Part shown: in pieces, positions 54,042 through 64,000 of the stretch
How positions within the stretch are numbered: the stretch's first letter is position 1
How the letters are laid out: the number at the start of each line of letters is the position of its first letter
Assembly (NCBI GenBank): GCA_033439255.1
Contig: CM065883.1
Location: 682,001 to 746,000 of the forward strand
From: Hericium rajendrae
Lineage: Eukaryota > Basidiomycota > Agaricomycetes > Russulales > Hericiaceae
DNA: 64,000 nt
Direction of reading: 5' to 3'
The notes under the pieces: model-generated
What the model was told of the DNA's origin: nothing
What the model saw: the letters and a program-made list of their open reading frames with translations, nothing else
Database searches by the model: none
Position numbers and translations under genes: made by a program

Positions 54042-56796
54042 ATGGACCCACACTCCCGACTATCTCAGTTCAACCAGCGACCGCCGAAAGCAAAACCCTT
54101 CGAACCTGTATCACGGCACATGGACTTACCTCAAGCCAAATCTTCGCCCTCGCTGAAGGACTTCACGAAGCGGCCGGGACCATCACGCTCTGCCTCGGCA
54201 TCCACACCACCATTAGTGGCATCAAGGCTTATCGCTACCAACTCTAGAGTCAAGCAGAATGAGCAGCTTAGGAAGGATATGCATCTGGCTTTTGTCAACA
54301 ATGCGCTTCAGGAGAAGACGATGGTGCGTTTCTTCTGTCGCGTGCCGCAGCAAGTTATGTTTTCTTTATCACATCTCGAGACTATCCCCGTGAAGAGAGC
54401 AGTGAGTGCGTCAAGGTTTCAGCGATGTGAATGATGGCCGATTCTACTCGCATGGATATGTCTCAAATCTCTCGGGCTGATCTACATTGGGAGAGAACGC
54501 TACTTCATGAGGGAGGTCTCGACTGTGAAAAGAACATAATTTGGCTCGTCCTCATATGAGCCGTTCTGATTTTTTCATTGAAGGGGAAAACAGATAGCTT
54601 TAACGAGTTGGTCGACCAATTCAATCTCAAGAGGACGTCCAACGACCATTCATCTCCCATTCCACAGTTGCGATTATGGATTCTCGCATTGACACATGTT
54701 GTGTCCCGTCTAGAACGGACACACGCAGCACTAGTCGAATCTATTGTACGCATGCCGTGGATGACGATGGACTCAAATTTTGTCAAATCATATACATCGT
54801 TCATCGGGATTCTGGTCAGTGCCAGACCCGAATATCTGTCACTCGTGCTCGGCAAGGTTGCCCAAGGTTTCACATATCGTACGTCGAAATGCTTTGTGCT
54901 CAATACTGGCTGCTAACTATAATATGCAGAATCTGGTTTGCAAGCATTGGAGGTTGGTTTACCAGAGAGTTCCACAGCTCCACTCACACGACGCGTGGTG
55001 TATGACCGCATACATTATCTACTGCGACACCTCCTCTCCCTTGTGCCGACGCTCCCATCTACCCTGCAACCCCTCCTATACCGCAATTTCCCTCACAAAC
55101 GTCAGAATCGAGTATATCAAGTAGCATATATCCGTAACATGTTACGAGTTATGGAGTATTGCCCTGAAATCGCCGATAAATTAATATCCTCAATCATAGA
55201 CCGCGCAATCCAGATTGACGTGAGTCAATGTCGATTACCTTGCAAGACGACTGCTGATGAATCCCATATCACCTCCAGGTCGAGATCCAAGTTGAACTCG
55301 AAGAGCTGGAAGCGGTAAAAGCAATCCAAGAGCAGACCGAATTATTTGAACTCGATCCATTCGACACCGTTGTTGGCCAAGAAGAATCTGCCGACGACTC
55401 CGGCTCCGATGATAACCCGGATATTGGTGACAATTTCTCAGACCTTTCGTCAGAGGCAGGGGAAGTGGAAGAAGACGACCCCAAAACTGTCGACGCTCCG
55501 CTCGATGTAGACCACATCCACGATATGGTCGGCAAACTGGATTCCATACTGAAGCTTATTTTCGACCACTTCAGTCGTGCCAGCATCACTCCACCGCCGG
55601 ATCGGCCACTGTCGGACCCAATGTCGCGCACGGATTCCTCTTTATCTCCTCCAGATATCTTCGGCAGTACGGATTCGCGCAATCTAGTCTCGTCGGAAAA
55701 CAATAAGGACCATTTACGCACCCAATTTCACACACTTCTCGCCATCTTCGACCGCACAATCCTTCGCACCTTCAAATCGCGTTATACGCAATTTCTCCTC
55801 TTCTGGTACGCGTCGCTGGATCCAGAGTTCAGCGACACGTTCCAGGGGGAGCTTGTGTCCAAGGCGCTATTGGAGGCGGACCAGCCCGTCGTGACGCGAG
55901 CCGCTGCGGCGAGCTACATTGCCAGCTTTGTGAGCCGTGCGACGTTCGTCGACCGTGAATGCGCGCGCAGTGTCGTGCGCATCCTGTGCGAGTTTCTGCG
56001 GAGCCAGCTCGATCTCTACGAGATGCTGGGCAGCTCCGTGCCACGGCATGCCGCGGGCCTCGCACCACTCAATGTGATATATGCTGTCGTTCAGGCTGTA
56101 TTCTTGATTTTCTGCTTCCGATGGAGAGATTTGATGGAAGACGAAGACGAGGAGCTGGATGAGTTCAGCTCGAGTCCGAGTCATGGGTCAAAGAACAAGT
56201 GGATGGACGCATTGGCGATCGTCCAGCGAATCGTGAATAGCGGACTCAATCCACTCAAGGTAAAGGCAAACTCACTCGGCTCATTGGACGTCGAAGCTCA
56301 TCTTTTGCTACAGTTCTGTTCTGAGAATGTGGTGCTCCAGTTCGCCCGCGTGGCACAGGCAACGGGCTTCGTCTACGTATATCCAATAATCGAGGCGAAC
56401 CGCCGCTTCGACTTTACCCCCAGCGCGCCGTCAACTCCCCATGCCAACGGCGCATCCACATCATCAGTCCACTCTCCGCTTTTCGGCAATAACATGCTTG
56501 GCGAGCTTAACACGTTCTTTCCATTCGATCCGTACAAACTGCCCAAGACGAGTTCGTATATCGAGGGCGTCTATCGAGAATGGTCTGCGGTAGCGATTGA
56601 TGACGAGGAGGAGGAGGAAGAAGAGGAAGAGGACGAAGAAGGCCATCAAGGAGTTCCTACCATGTCTGGGCGTCCAATATCCGATGCTCCGAGCTCGCAG
56701 GACCGGGAGACGGAAACGTTGGGCGCATCTTTTGGCGGGATGAGTATCAGTCCCGCGACTGCGCCCGTGGCTGGTCTGATATCGATACCTACATGA
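54042..56796 (+). CDS. RRN3: RRN3 (TIF-IA), RNA polymerase I initiation factor
   Basis: Four exons in clean frame: 54042-54323, 54584-54878, 54930-55219 and 55279-56796, giving 794 residues. After a disordered N-terminus come HEAT-like helices (LRLWILALTHVVSRLERTHA, YDRIHYLLRHLLSLVP), an acidic loop (QEESADDSGSDDNPDIGDN), and the core motifs FWYASLDPEFSDTFQGELV, AAASYIASFVSRATFVDREC and PLNVIYAVVQAVFLIFCFRW, diagnostic for RRN3. LNTFFPFDPYKLPKTSSYIE, also conserved, precedes a poly-Glu tail. Rrn3 binds the Pol I stalk in the nucleolus and recruits the polymerase to rDNA promoters; in the family it is controlled by TOR-dependent phosphorylation. The frame is unbroken. Confidence 0.92.
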
Positions 56797-57561
56797 TCTT
56801 ACATGTTGGTGGTAGTCATTTACGCATTACTGTCTTTGGATTGATTTGCTCACCGGCCCTGCAATCACTTGCCTTGTGTTATAGAGGTGATTTTACCATT
56901 CTTCTCCCATTGGTCAATGCTTCCTTGCGATAATTCTGCAGATCGCTCCTCTAGCGTGATTTCCCTCGAATCGCGACAACCTCGGCCAACCTGTCCTGTG
57001 GCCGTCAAGCTCATGATAGCAGACAGCCCAGGAAAGTACTTTTTGTCGCCTCCATTGTCAGAAAATCAGCGCTTTCCGACCGGGCCACATCAGAACCGAC
57101 CTGGAAGCGGGAATTCGTATGTTTCTTATGACAGAGTTAGTCAGGTTCGGGCTCATCCCAGCCCGAGACCGCCTCAGGTCGTTGTCCAAGACTTAACTTG
57201 CTTCATATCCTCTCTGCTGCCATTATCTTTGCCAGGGTCCGATCTGTGGCCGTCTGCTGGAAACCCCCCTGGTTTTTCTGACAGGGAGACCTTAAACACG
57301 CGATTCCGGCAGCGTATTCCCTCGAAATCGAACCTTCCGGCCTTCAATCGGCCATCATATTGCTGGCAGAAGCGCCTCGCATGAGAACTGGTGGGAGCCA
57401 GAACGATGATTGTTGGCTCGTGTCGCGATTCTGCTCCATGGGGCATCTATCATCATCCTCAGATCCCTTAGTCTGTGTTTGAATGGCCACTGTAGGGCGT
57501 CTTCACTAGCTATATATAGAGAGAGAGCATCGTCAACAGAACAGCAAAACAAACTGGCAGC
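56797..57561. other. Intergenic region upstream of the DUF302-like gene
   Basis: No gene is recognised. The right end carries a TATA box (given separately). Confidence 0.45.
57510..57518 (+). promoter_or_regulatory. TATA box of the DUF302-like gene
   Basis: An extended ctatatatag element lies about 45 bases upstream of the ATG at 57562 and is followed by a gagagaga tract. Confidence 0.55.
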
Positions 57562-58133
57562 ATGTCTGAACGCACTACCGAGGAGCGCACCGTGCGACGC
57601 ATCACGTACCAGACCACACTCCCCGTCGCGACGATTGTCGAGCGGATTGACAAAGCTACCAATCGTTCAAAGGCAGAGGGACGCACCCTGCCTACATTGG
57701 CGGAAATGAAGACTCGGGAGGACGTCGAGGCGCTGATGGACCAAGCCGTAGGAGACACGTTTGCGTGCGTGCTTTCCTTACCGATCTATCCAACCCCTGA
57801 TCGGCTTGATTTACCAGGTTCTTTGTTGAGCAAAACCACGGCAACTGGTTACGGGCAATCTTCGGGCCCCAGTCGCCCGAGGTACACGCCTACAGCATTG
57901 GCAACGTCCTCATCGCGCAGACGCTGCTGAAGTACGATCCAGTCGCAGGTCTGTACGTTCCTCCAAAGCTGCTGGTGACGGGACCCAGAAGCACCGACGG
58001 ACCGGGGGCAAAGGTCATCTATGACGTTCCATCGACCCTCATTTTGGCGGAGGAGAACGTAGAACTGCAGAAGGCGGCGGAGGCACTGGACGAGAAGCTG
58101 GACCAGTTCATACGGAGGATGATTTCAATGTGA
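57562..58133 (+). CDS. DUF302-like small protein
   Basis: Two exons (57562-57764 and 57818-58133) joined by a 53-nt intron give 172 residues. The start MSERTTEERTVRRITYQTTL leads into a two-layer alpha/beta sandwich pattern: VATIVERIDKATNR, then FFVEQNHGNWLRAIFG, VHAYSIGNVLIAQTLLKYDP, YVPPKLLVTG, VIYDVPSTLILAE and a C-terminal helix. The YDVPS-type phrase and size fit fungal DUF302-domain proteins. No signal peptide or membrane segment is seen, so it is probably cytosolic. The biochemical role is unknown. A strong TATA box suggests regulated expression. Confidence 0.7.
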
Positions 58134-60299
58134 TCCTCTAGAGCTGCGAAACACACTGTGTGGCATATGTCTTGGTTAGCATACACTATATCACCGCAAT
58201 GTAACTAGACGACGTCTTCATGATGTCCATTCCGTCTCACGTGGACGATTCATGGAATGCGCTGACGACTTTATGTACCATCTACATGACGGACCGTATA
58301 ATTTACGAACTGACGAGTAAGTCCATTATCCACAATTTTGGAAAATGAGCGTTTGGTGAGTATTTTTACATTGTCTGGCCACTGGAACTTCCGCTCTGAC
58401 TTTACTGCGTGATGCACCGGGGCTACAGTAGCGAGGAAGGAATGAAGCACTGCGCGTCGACCCAGATTTTTGGGGAGGGAAAATCGCCAGAAAGTTTGGT
58501 TTTCAACGAATTAATCCTTCCGGACATTTCCGGGACAAAGCGCTTGAAAGTCGCTTGTGGTTCCGAATTTCACCCGCATTATCAAGGCATTGTGTCCATG
58601 GAGGACCATCTGCCCGCGCCCCTGCCGCTTCATTTTGTATATATAAAATCGCTTTAAATGCTCAATAAATCGAGAATGCCTTGTACTCGACATTTGCATA
58701 ATCGCAGCAGGCAGCGTGCCGCGCGCTAGATACACACGAGGCTTGTAACTATGCTTCTCAGCAAGAAAGGCAGGACAGATGCCCATTGGGGGCTGAAATC
58801 ACAGAGTGCGGTAGAATAAATTCATCAATAGTGATACGATAATAGTATGTCATCGAGGTGGACGACTGGGGAGGGGATCGAGCGAAAGCGAAGCTGAGAT
58901 GCTGGTTATATGGGTCGGACGCTGGGATGTTTCTCGCCCGTTCCTCATCTACAGAGCTATCTGTGAGCACGAAAAACAGCAGTCTCAACAGCCCACGTAC
59001 CGTGCAGCATGTCCTCCAAATTGCATTCAACAGCACTGGATGATCATCTTGCCCAATCTCTGAAAAGCTCTCTGCCAAAACGAGCGCCTGTATAACAGGG
59101 CGCGCAGATGAGCAGGACGAGCGGCGCGGGACCGCTGAAGGATGGACTTACCGGCGTCGTCCGTATTATCACCATTTGGCGAGGAGTATTGTTCTCCCTC
59201 GTCTTCCACATGCTGCTTCAATGATAGATGAAGGATGGACTTACCGGCGTCGTCCGTATCGTCACCATTTGGCGAGAAGTATTGTTCTCCCTCGTCTTCC
59301 ACATGCTGCTTCAATGATAGAGAAGTCAGAACCGTACACAGTATCATAGACACTAGTTATCATACATATGCAGCGACGTTTCGCTGGAGGTTCTCACTCT
59401 GGAGACAATGAGCGAGCACAGTCTGGAGGATTCGTATTGCTGCCCGGCTTCGAGCTGTCCTTCTGCTTCAGCACGGGTACCCTTGATGCCCTTAATCGTG
59501 CTAGTTCGGTACTGCTGCGATCTCGAGCGTAATGATTGTAGATTGTGCGCAGTATTTGGGCCCGACGCGCTCGTATATCGAACAAGCCGTACAAGGGCAG
59601 TATTGCAGTTTGCTCGAGCTCATGGGTACTGTAGAAAAGCGGGATCTTTAGTAAACTATGTGAGTATATAAATGATCTTGTGGAGAGCGAGAAAGATAGC
59701 ATATAGTCACCTCACACGCGTAGGAGGTCTAAGTGGCGCAGGCAGGCAGTCGCGACTTAGAGAAATTCGACGCGTCGAAGTCATGTCCCTCATAGTCAGC
59801 GATATGACGTGATCAAATTCAATTATTGGTCTAAGGACAATCGCCCGATCTCGACCTGACCCGACATTCGCCCGAAAGTCCCTAAAAATTCAACTTTCCC
59901 TCCATTATCCTGTCCTGAAATTTAGGCTCGACGCGCAGTGAAGCGTTGCTCAGATGTCTACATCATCATAAGTTTCAAATTGGAGCCGCGTGATGTAGAC
60001 GAGTGCCCATAGGCTAACATGTGTCCATGTCAAGCATGTCATCATCACTTCCCTTTCATTCATCTGACCCATGTCGAGATGCAAAATGCTGAATCAGTGA
60101 GGTTCCGTTTCAATCCACTCGTGACGATATCTGCTCCTTGGCATAATTACCTCCGAGCTGCATTGGGACCGTGCATCATTTGAAGCTCTCCAATGGGGCC
60201 TTCCTAGTCATCTGCAGTCGAGTTCATCGAGCTCCGCTTTGCTTTAAAGCCAACAATGGAGGCCACTGGCCTGTGGTAGCCCGTCGCCTCATCTCCAAT
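58134..60299. other. Intergenic region containing a 93-bp tandem duplication
   Basis: No recognised gene in about 2.2 kb. Minus-strand frames at 58758-59353 and 59394-59702 may belong to one unknown spliced gene. The duplicated block inside it is listed separately. Confidence 0.4.
59136..59321. repeat. Tandem duplication, 2 x 93 bp
   Basis: Two head-to-tail copies of 93 bp differ by only a few substitutions. On the minus strand each encodes the same 31-residue phrase (HVEDEGEQY.SPNGD.TDDAG) and contains a possible gtaagt donor. Because the unit is a multiple of three, the frame is kept. Confidence 0.85.
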
Positions 60300-60892
60300 A
60301 TGAGGCTGCCATTTTGTGCTTTTATCCTCGTCATCGCAGCCTCAGCCCAGAGAATCAGCATCGCGAATCTTCCAAGCGGATCTTCCGTCACTCCAGGACA
60401 ACCCTTTTCAGTCGAACTGGACTTTCCTGTTCGTGATCGATGGCTGATATTGCGACATCCAAGCTGACCGCTGTGATAGGATACTTTGACAGGTATCCGG
60501 CATGGGTCGTTGATCATTTCACACATCGCATGCGAAATGCAGATATGCGATACTCATGATGGTGCAAATGCGAGTCGAGGAGACGTTCTGTACTCTGGCG
60601 ATTTCACACCATCTTGCTCGGACGACCCGGCCAAGGTATCTATCAGAGAGCATCTAACTTACGATTCAAGGGTTAGAACGTGCTGACTGCGATTTTGATG
60701 ACAGCCACCTCACCAGAAATTTGTGAGATCGTCCGACACTCCTTTCAATCTCTTTCTCACAATATTTACCAGACGGTAACACTCCCTACCGGTATACTCG
60801 CAGGCAGTAGTCTGCTCAATGTAGCGCACTTCATATTTATTGGAGTTAATCAATTTCTTGCTCTTACTGTTAAAGGCACCGACAGATATTGA
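60300..60892 (+). CDS. Small secreted protein (Agaricomycete family of unknown function)
   Basis: Four phase-0 exons: 60300-60428, 60480-60635, 60705-60722 (18 nt) and 60773-60892, giving 140 residues. The start MRLPFCAFILVIAASAQR is a signal peptide. The mature protein begins ISIANLPSGSSVTPGQPFSV and continues VELDFP/DTLTGIRHGSLIIS. Two Cys pairs are visible (HIACEMQICD and SCSDD region), then PPHQKF, TVTLPTG and LLNVAHFIFIGVN. This pattern resembles a basidiomycete secreted family with phrases like SVTPG..F.V and PDTLTG; I recall no function for it. The size and secretion make an effector or wall protein possible, which is inference. Confidence 0.7.
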
Positions 60893-61518
60893 TGTAGACG
60901 AAAGCGCAGCCGATTGTCGAATTCAAAAATTTCTCGTTGGTCGTCCGAACGCCCGTGGAGGATCGTGGAAGCAGGTACCGCGTCGCCCGGGCTGACTGCG
61001 AATGGAATGCTGAACGGCTTGCATTGCCCACCAGCCTCACGAAAACACGCTGGTTCTGGACGACTTTCATCCACGATGTTCTATCTGTCATCTATCTTTG
61101 TTTCGTCCTTGCTACAGGCTTGAACCGCGACCTATAATCCCCAGCTTTAGCGTTTCCCGGTACTAACATATGGACATATGCTATACCTCACCTTACTTTA
61201 TGATAATCAATGTATCTGAGACCTGGAATATAAGAATCTTCATACCATTATGAGCAGTGGTCCGTCGAGCATTCACGAAGGAACAGTAGTGCGATATGAA
61301 GGCGAACCTTTGGTTCGTTGAAGCAACCTAGGTCCTAGTCAGAGTATTACGTCATGCACTCAGCCGATTCAGCGCTTGAGGCGATTGCTTTCCGGGCCAT
61401 TCAACTTCACTGCAAGCTGGAGTACATCCTCTTCCATAGCGACACCAGCTCCTTTCTCCCCTTTCTGTGGACCTACTCTCTCATTGGTTCTTGGTGATCT
61501 CTGCATCCACGTCCAGTC
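60893..61518. other. Intergenic region upstream of CTNNBL1
   Basis: No gene is recognised; short open frames near 60910-61140 lack any family feature. Confidence 0.45.
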
Positions 61519-63920
61519 ATGGATATCGACAAGCTGTTCAAGGTACGAATTACTCTCCCCGCGGGTGCCTCAATGCACATATCCTGAATGCGACATATCA
61601 GGTGCCCAAACTCCCGAGCGGGAGCACGAAGCGTCGCATGCCCGATGCGCCCACGCCCGAAATGCTGAAGAAAATGAAGTTCGATCAGACGCCAACCTCG
61701 GCCGACGATGTCTCGCGCATACCAGTGTCTAACGGCGCACCATTAGCCAAGCCCAAGCCGGGAAAGGTGACAGTAGAGGATGTTGAGGATGAAGAAGTTG
61801 AAGGTGGCGATTTTGCGCCTGGCGGAGACGCAGACTATTTCGCGGAGGAAGACGTCGAGGGCCGCTTCTTTGGCGGTGGTTTAACCAGCGAACAGAAGGA
61901 GATATTGAACATATTCGAGAGCGCGGCGGCCGATGAAGTTCCAGACGATGTACGTAGTCGAATACTTGTACTTTCTCTCTGGTGCTTACTCGGACATGAC
62001 GGTCAATTGCAGTTCGAAGCGCTTTCGCCCGTCGGCATCCGCAAACTATTGCTACGTTTTGAAAGAGCAGCTAGCAAGAACCAAGATCAACGATCAAAAT
62101 ACCCAGACGATCCTACCAAGTGTGTCCGCATATCTTTGGCATGCCAATGGACTATCTGATGCTCTATCGAAGGTTCATAGACTCCGAAGCAGACCTGGAT
62201 AGTGCTATAAAGGCGCTGCTCCCGCTTGCACAAGTACCCACTGTAGCGTACCCGGAACTTGTACGGTCCAATCAGGTCGCAGTAATCGTGGGGCTTCTTA
62301 GCCATGAAAATACGGACATCGCGCTCGACATCGTGGAGCTCGTCCATGAACTCACGGATGAAGATGTAGGGATGGAGGGCGAAGAAGAAATAGATCAAGA
62401 CGAAAGGGACGCTGCTTTGAAAAGTCTTATCGACGCTCTGGTTCGTTGTCTTCCACGCGTTTGCGAATGACGAGAGGCTAATCTATTGTCACGAAGCTTG
62501 AAAACTCCATTTTGGATCTTTTGGTGGAAAACATGTCAAGATTCAACGAATCCGAGGAGGCTGATCGCGAGGGCATCTTCCACGTCCTCGGTATGTGTTA
62601 AAAAGCTCTACAAATATCTTGTTTCTGATTGTGTCCTTCGTAGGCATCTTCGAGAACATTGTCGGTTCGGACCCCAAATTAGCAGAAAAGCTGATTCTCA
62701 AGACCACTCTGCTGAAGTGGTTATTGAAGCGCATTCAATCCAAAACTCATGAAGAAAACCGAAGCTATGCGGCCGAACTGCTTATCGATTCTGCTTCAAA
62801 ATAGTCGACCTAATCGACTTGAGTTCGCGCAGAACGACGGTGTGGAGACGTTATTGAAGGTTGTCTCTGTAAGTAGGACCGCCTAGACTCGCATGCCTTG
62901 ACTGACCTTCCACTAGCAATTCAGAAGACGGGATCCTGTAGATCCTGACGAAACAGAATTTATGGAAAACGTTTTTGACACACTGTGCTCTGTTCTCGGA
63001 GAACCTGAGATCAAAAAGCTGTTCCTGAAGAGCGAAGGTGTGGACCTGATGGTTCTCATGATGGGGTGCGTTGAATGACCCAGCTATCATTCCCATCCTT
63101 TCTCATTTCTTCTAGTGAAAAGAGACAGTCGCGTTCAAGGTCAATCAAGACTCTCGATCACGCATTATCAGATCAGTCTGGAACGGAAGCCTGTGAAGTA
63201 TTCGTCGAGGCATTGGGATTAAAACATCTATTTTCTGCGTTCATGGGGAAGGTGAGCACAGATGAATTGACAGCGCGCATACAGTGGGCTAACCCACATG
63301 GACGTCATAGGTGTCTAAAAAGCAAAAAGCTGCCGTAGCTCAGCCAGCCCCAGAAGATATAGCGCATGTCCTGGGCATCGTGTCCTCCCTCTTCTCAAAT
63401 CTCCCGTCTGATTCACCAGCACGCATTCGTCTCTTGGCAAAGTTCGTCGAAGGAAATTACGAGAAGACTGACAAGTTGCTGGATATCCGCGAGAGTGCGC
63501 AGGCTCGGTTAAAGGCGGTGAACAAGGAGATAGAGGCAGAGAAGAAGGTTCTCATTGCCGATGGCGAGGAGATCGGAGAGGAGGAAGAGGAAGGCTGGTA
63601 TCTCAGACGTCTCGATGGTGGTCTGTACACGTTGCAGACCGTGGATTATATCTTGGCTTGGATAGTCATGGAAGACGATGGGGTACGTGCACTCACTTTG
63701 GTTTCACTGATATCTTCCTTGCTGACTGAGTTATCGCAAACAGATTCGAACGCATACCAAGCAGATGCTGGATCGACGCAATAAATCGTGGGCGGACATC
63801 AAATCGACGCTCGAGATGTATCGGGACAACATTGGTATGGAGGAAGCGGTGGTTGAGCCAAATCAACTTACACAAGGAGACATACTTAACCATCTAATCG
63901 ACTTTCTGGCGGGCTGCTAG
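61519..63920 (+). CDS. CTNNBL1: Beta-catenin-like protein 1 (CTNNBL1), spliceosome-associated ARM protein
   Basis: Exon 1 is tiny (MDIDKLFK, 61519-61542). Then come a nuclear-localisation-like basic stretch (GSTKRRMPDAPTPEMLKKMK), an acidic segment (VEDVEDEEVEGGDF) and ARM-type helices: FEALSPVGIRKLLLRFERAA, FIDSEADLDSAIKALLPLA, IVELVHELTDEDVG, IFENIVGSDPKLAEKLI, LKWLLKRIQSKTHEENRSY, FAQNDGVETLLKVVSQFRRR, FMENVFDTLCSVLGEPEIK, LDHALSDQ.GTEACEVFVEAL and a C-terminal GLYTLQTVDYILAWI. The order matches CTNNBL1, which binds Prp19/CDC5 complex proteins and NLS cargo. Near 62784 the frame breaks between AAELL and ILLQNSRPNRLEFA (one inserted base or two lost). The stop is TAG at 63918-63920. Confidence 0.9.
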
Positions 63921-64000
63921 TGCTTGGCCATAGTTATTGCACATACTACTTTATTGCGTAGGGTATTTATACTTTTCGGTATGTTACGAGGATGGCTATG
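63921..64000. other. 3' flank of CTNNBL1 to window end
   Basis: Short AT-rich 3' flank. Nothing is recognised. Confidence 0.4.

Noticed and set aside
1-64000. CRISPR array, bacterial operon, riboswitch, rRNA or tRNA gene
   Set aside because: No regularly spaced repeats, ribosome-binding sites or tRNA-like arms were found; the window is eukaryotic nuclear DNA.

Overview
The window looks like nuclear DNA of a filamentous basidiomycete, most likely an Agaricomycete (possibly Polyporales). Genes lie densely on both strands and are cut by many GT-AG introns of about 45-75 nt. The content also fits: Agaricomycete-type kinases, DUF6533-type membrane proteins, an S53 sedolisin, and conserved nuclear housekeeping genes. 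There are no bacterial-type operons and no tRNA or rRNA gene that I can see. Exon models were built by hand from splice signals and reading-frame continuity; family names come from recalled motifs, not from a search.

Layout. 1-7.7 kb (+): a partial Pro/Ser-rich protein, a Tls1/HCA59 (Hep_59) spliceosomal protein, a secreted S53 sedolisin and an F-box protein. 8.4-10.4 kb (-): a secreted tandem-repeat polyprotein with Kex2-type dibasic sites, the most striking gene here. 10.4-14.9 kb: gene-poor. 14.9-22.2 kb: RRS1 (-), a broken alpha/beta-hydrolase (+), an O-methyltransferase (-) and TFIIB (-). 24.4-33.2 kb: a protein kinase (-), an unknown protein (+), lipin/PAH1 phosphatidate phosphatase (-) and an epoxide hydrolase (+). 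33.7-39.6 kb (-): a large transposon-type gene joining AT-hooks, a zinc ribbon, a putative DDE nuclease, an embedded DEDDy 3'-5' exonuclease and three C-terminal Cys knuckles. 40.2-49.3 kb: a Btz/CASC3-like protein (+), a large multi-pass membrane protein (-) and a THOC3/TEX1 WD40 protein (-). 50-64 kb: a DUF6533-type membrane protein (-), complex I LYR subunit NDUFB9 (-) head-to-head with RRN3 (+), a DUF302-like protein (+), a small secreted protein (+) and CTNNBL1 (+).

Functional links. Several genes serve RNA metabolism: Tls1, Btz (exon-junction complex), THOC3 (mRNA export) and CTNNBL1 (spliceosome). Others serve transcription and ribosome production: TFIIB, RRN3 and RRS1. This is ordinary housekeeping scatter. 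The accessory layer is secretory and mobile: sedolisin, repeat polyprotein, small secreted protein and transposon gene.

Caution. Several conserved genes (TFIIB, PAH1, THOC3, CTNNBL1, the kinase, sedolisin) are each broken by one to four single-base indels, mostly one-base losses in short homopolymers. Because TFIIB is essential, I read most of these as assembly errors rather than pseudogenes; only the hydrolase near 17 kb looks truly decayed.
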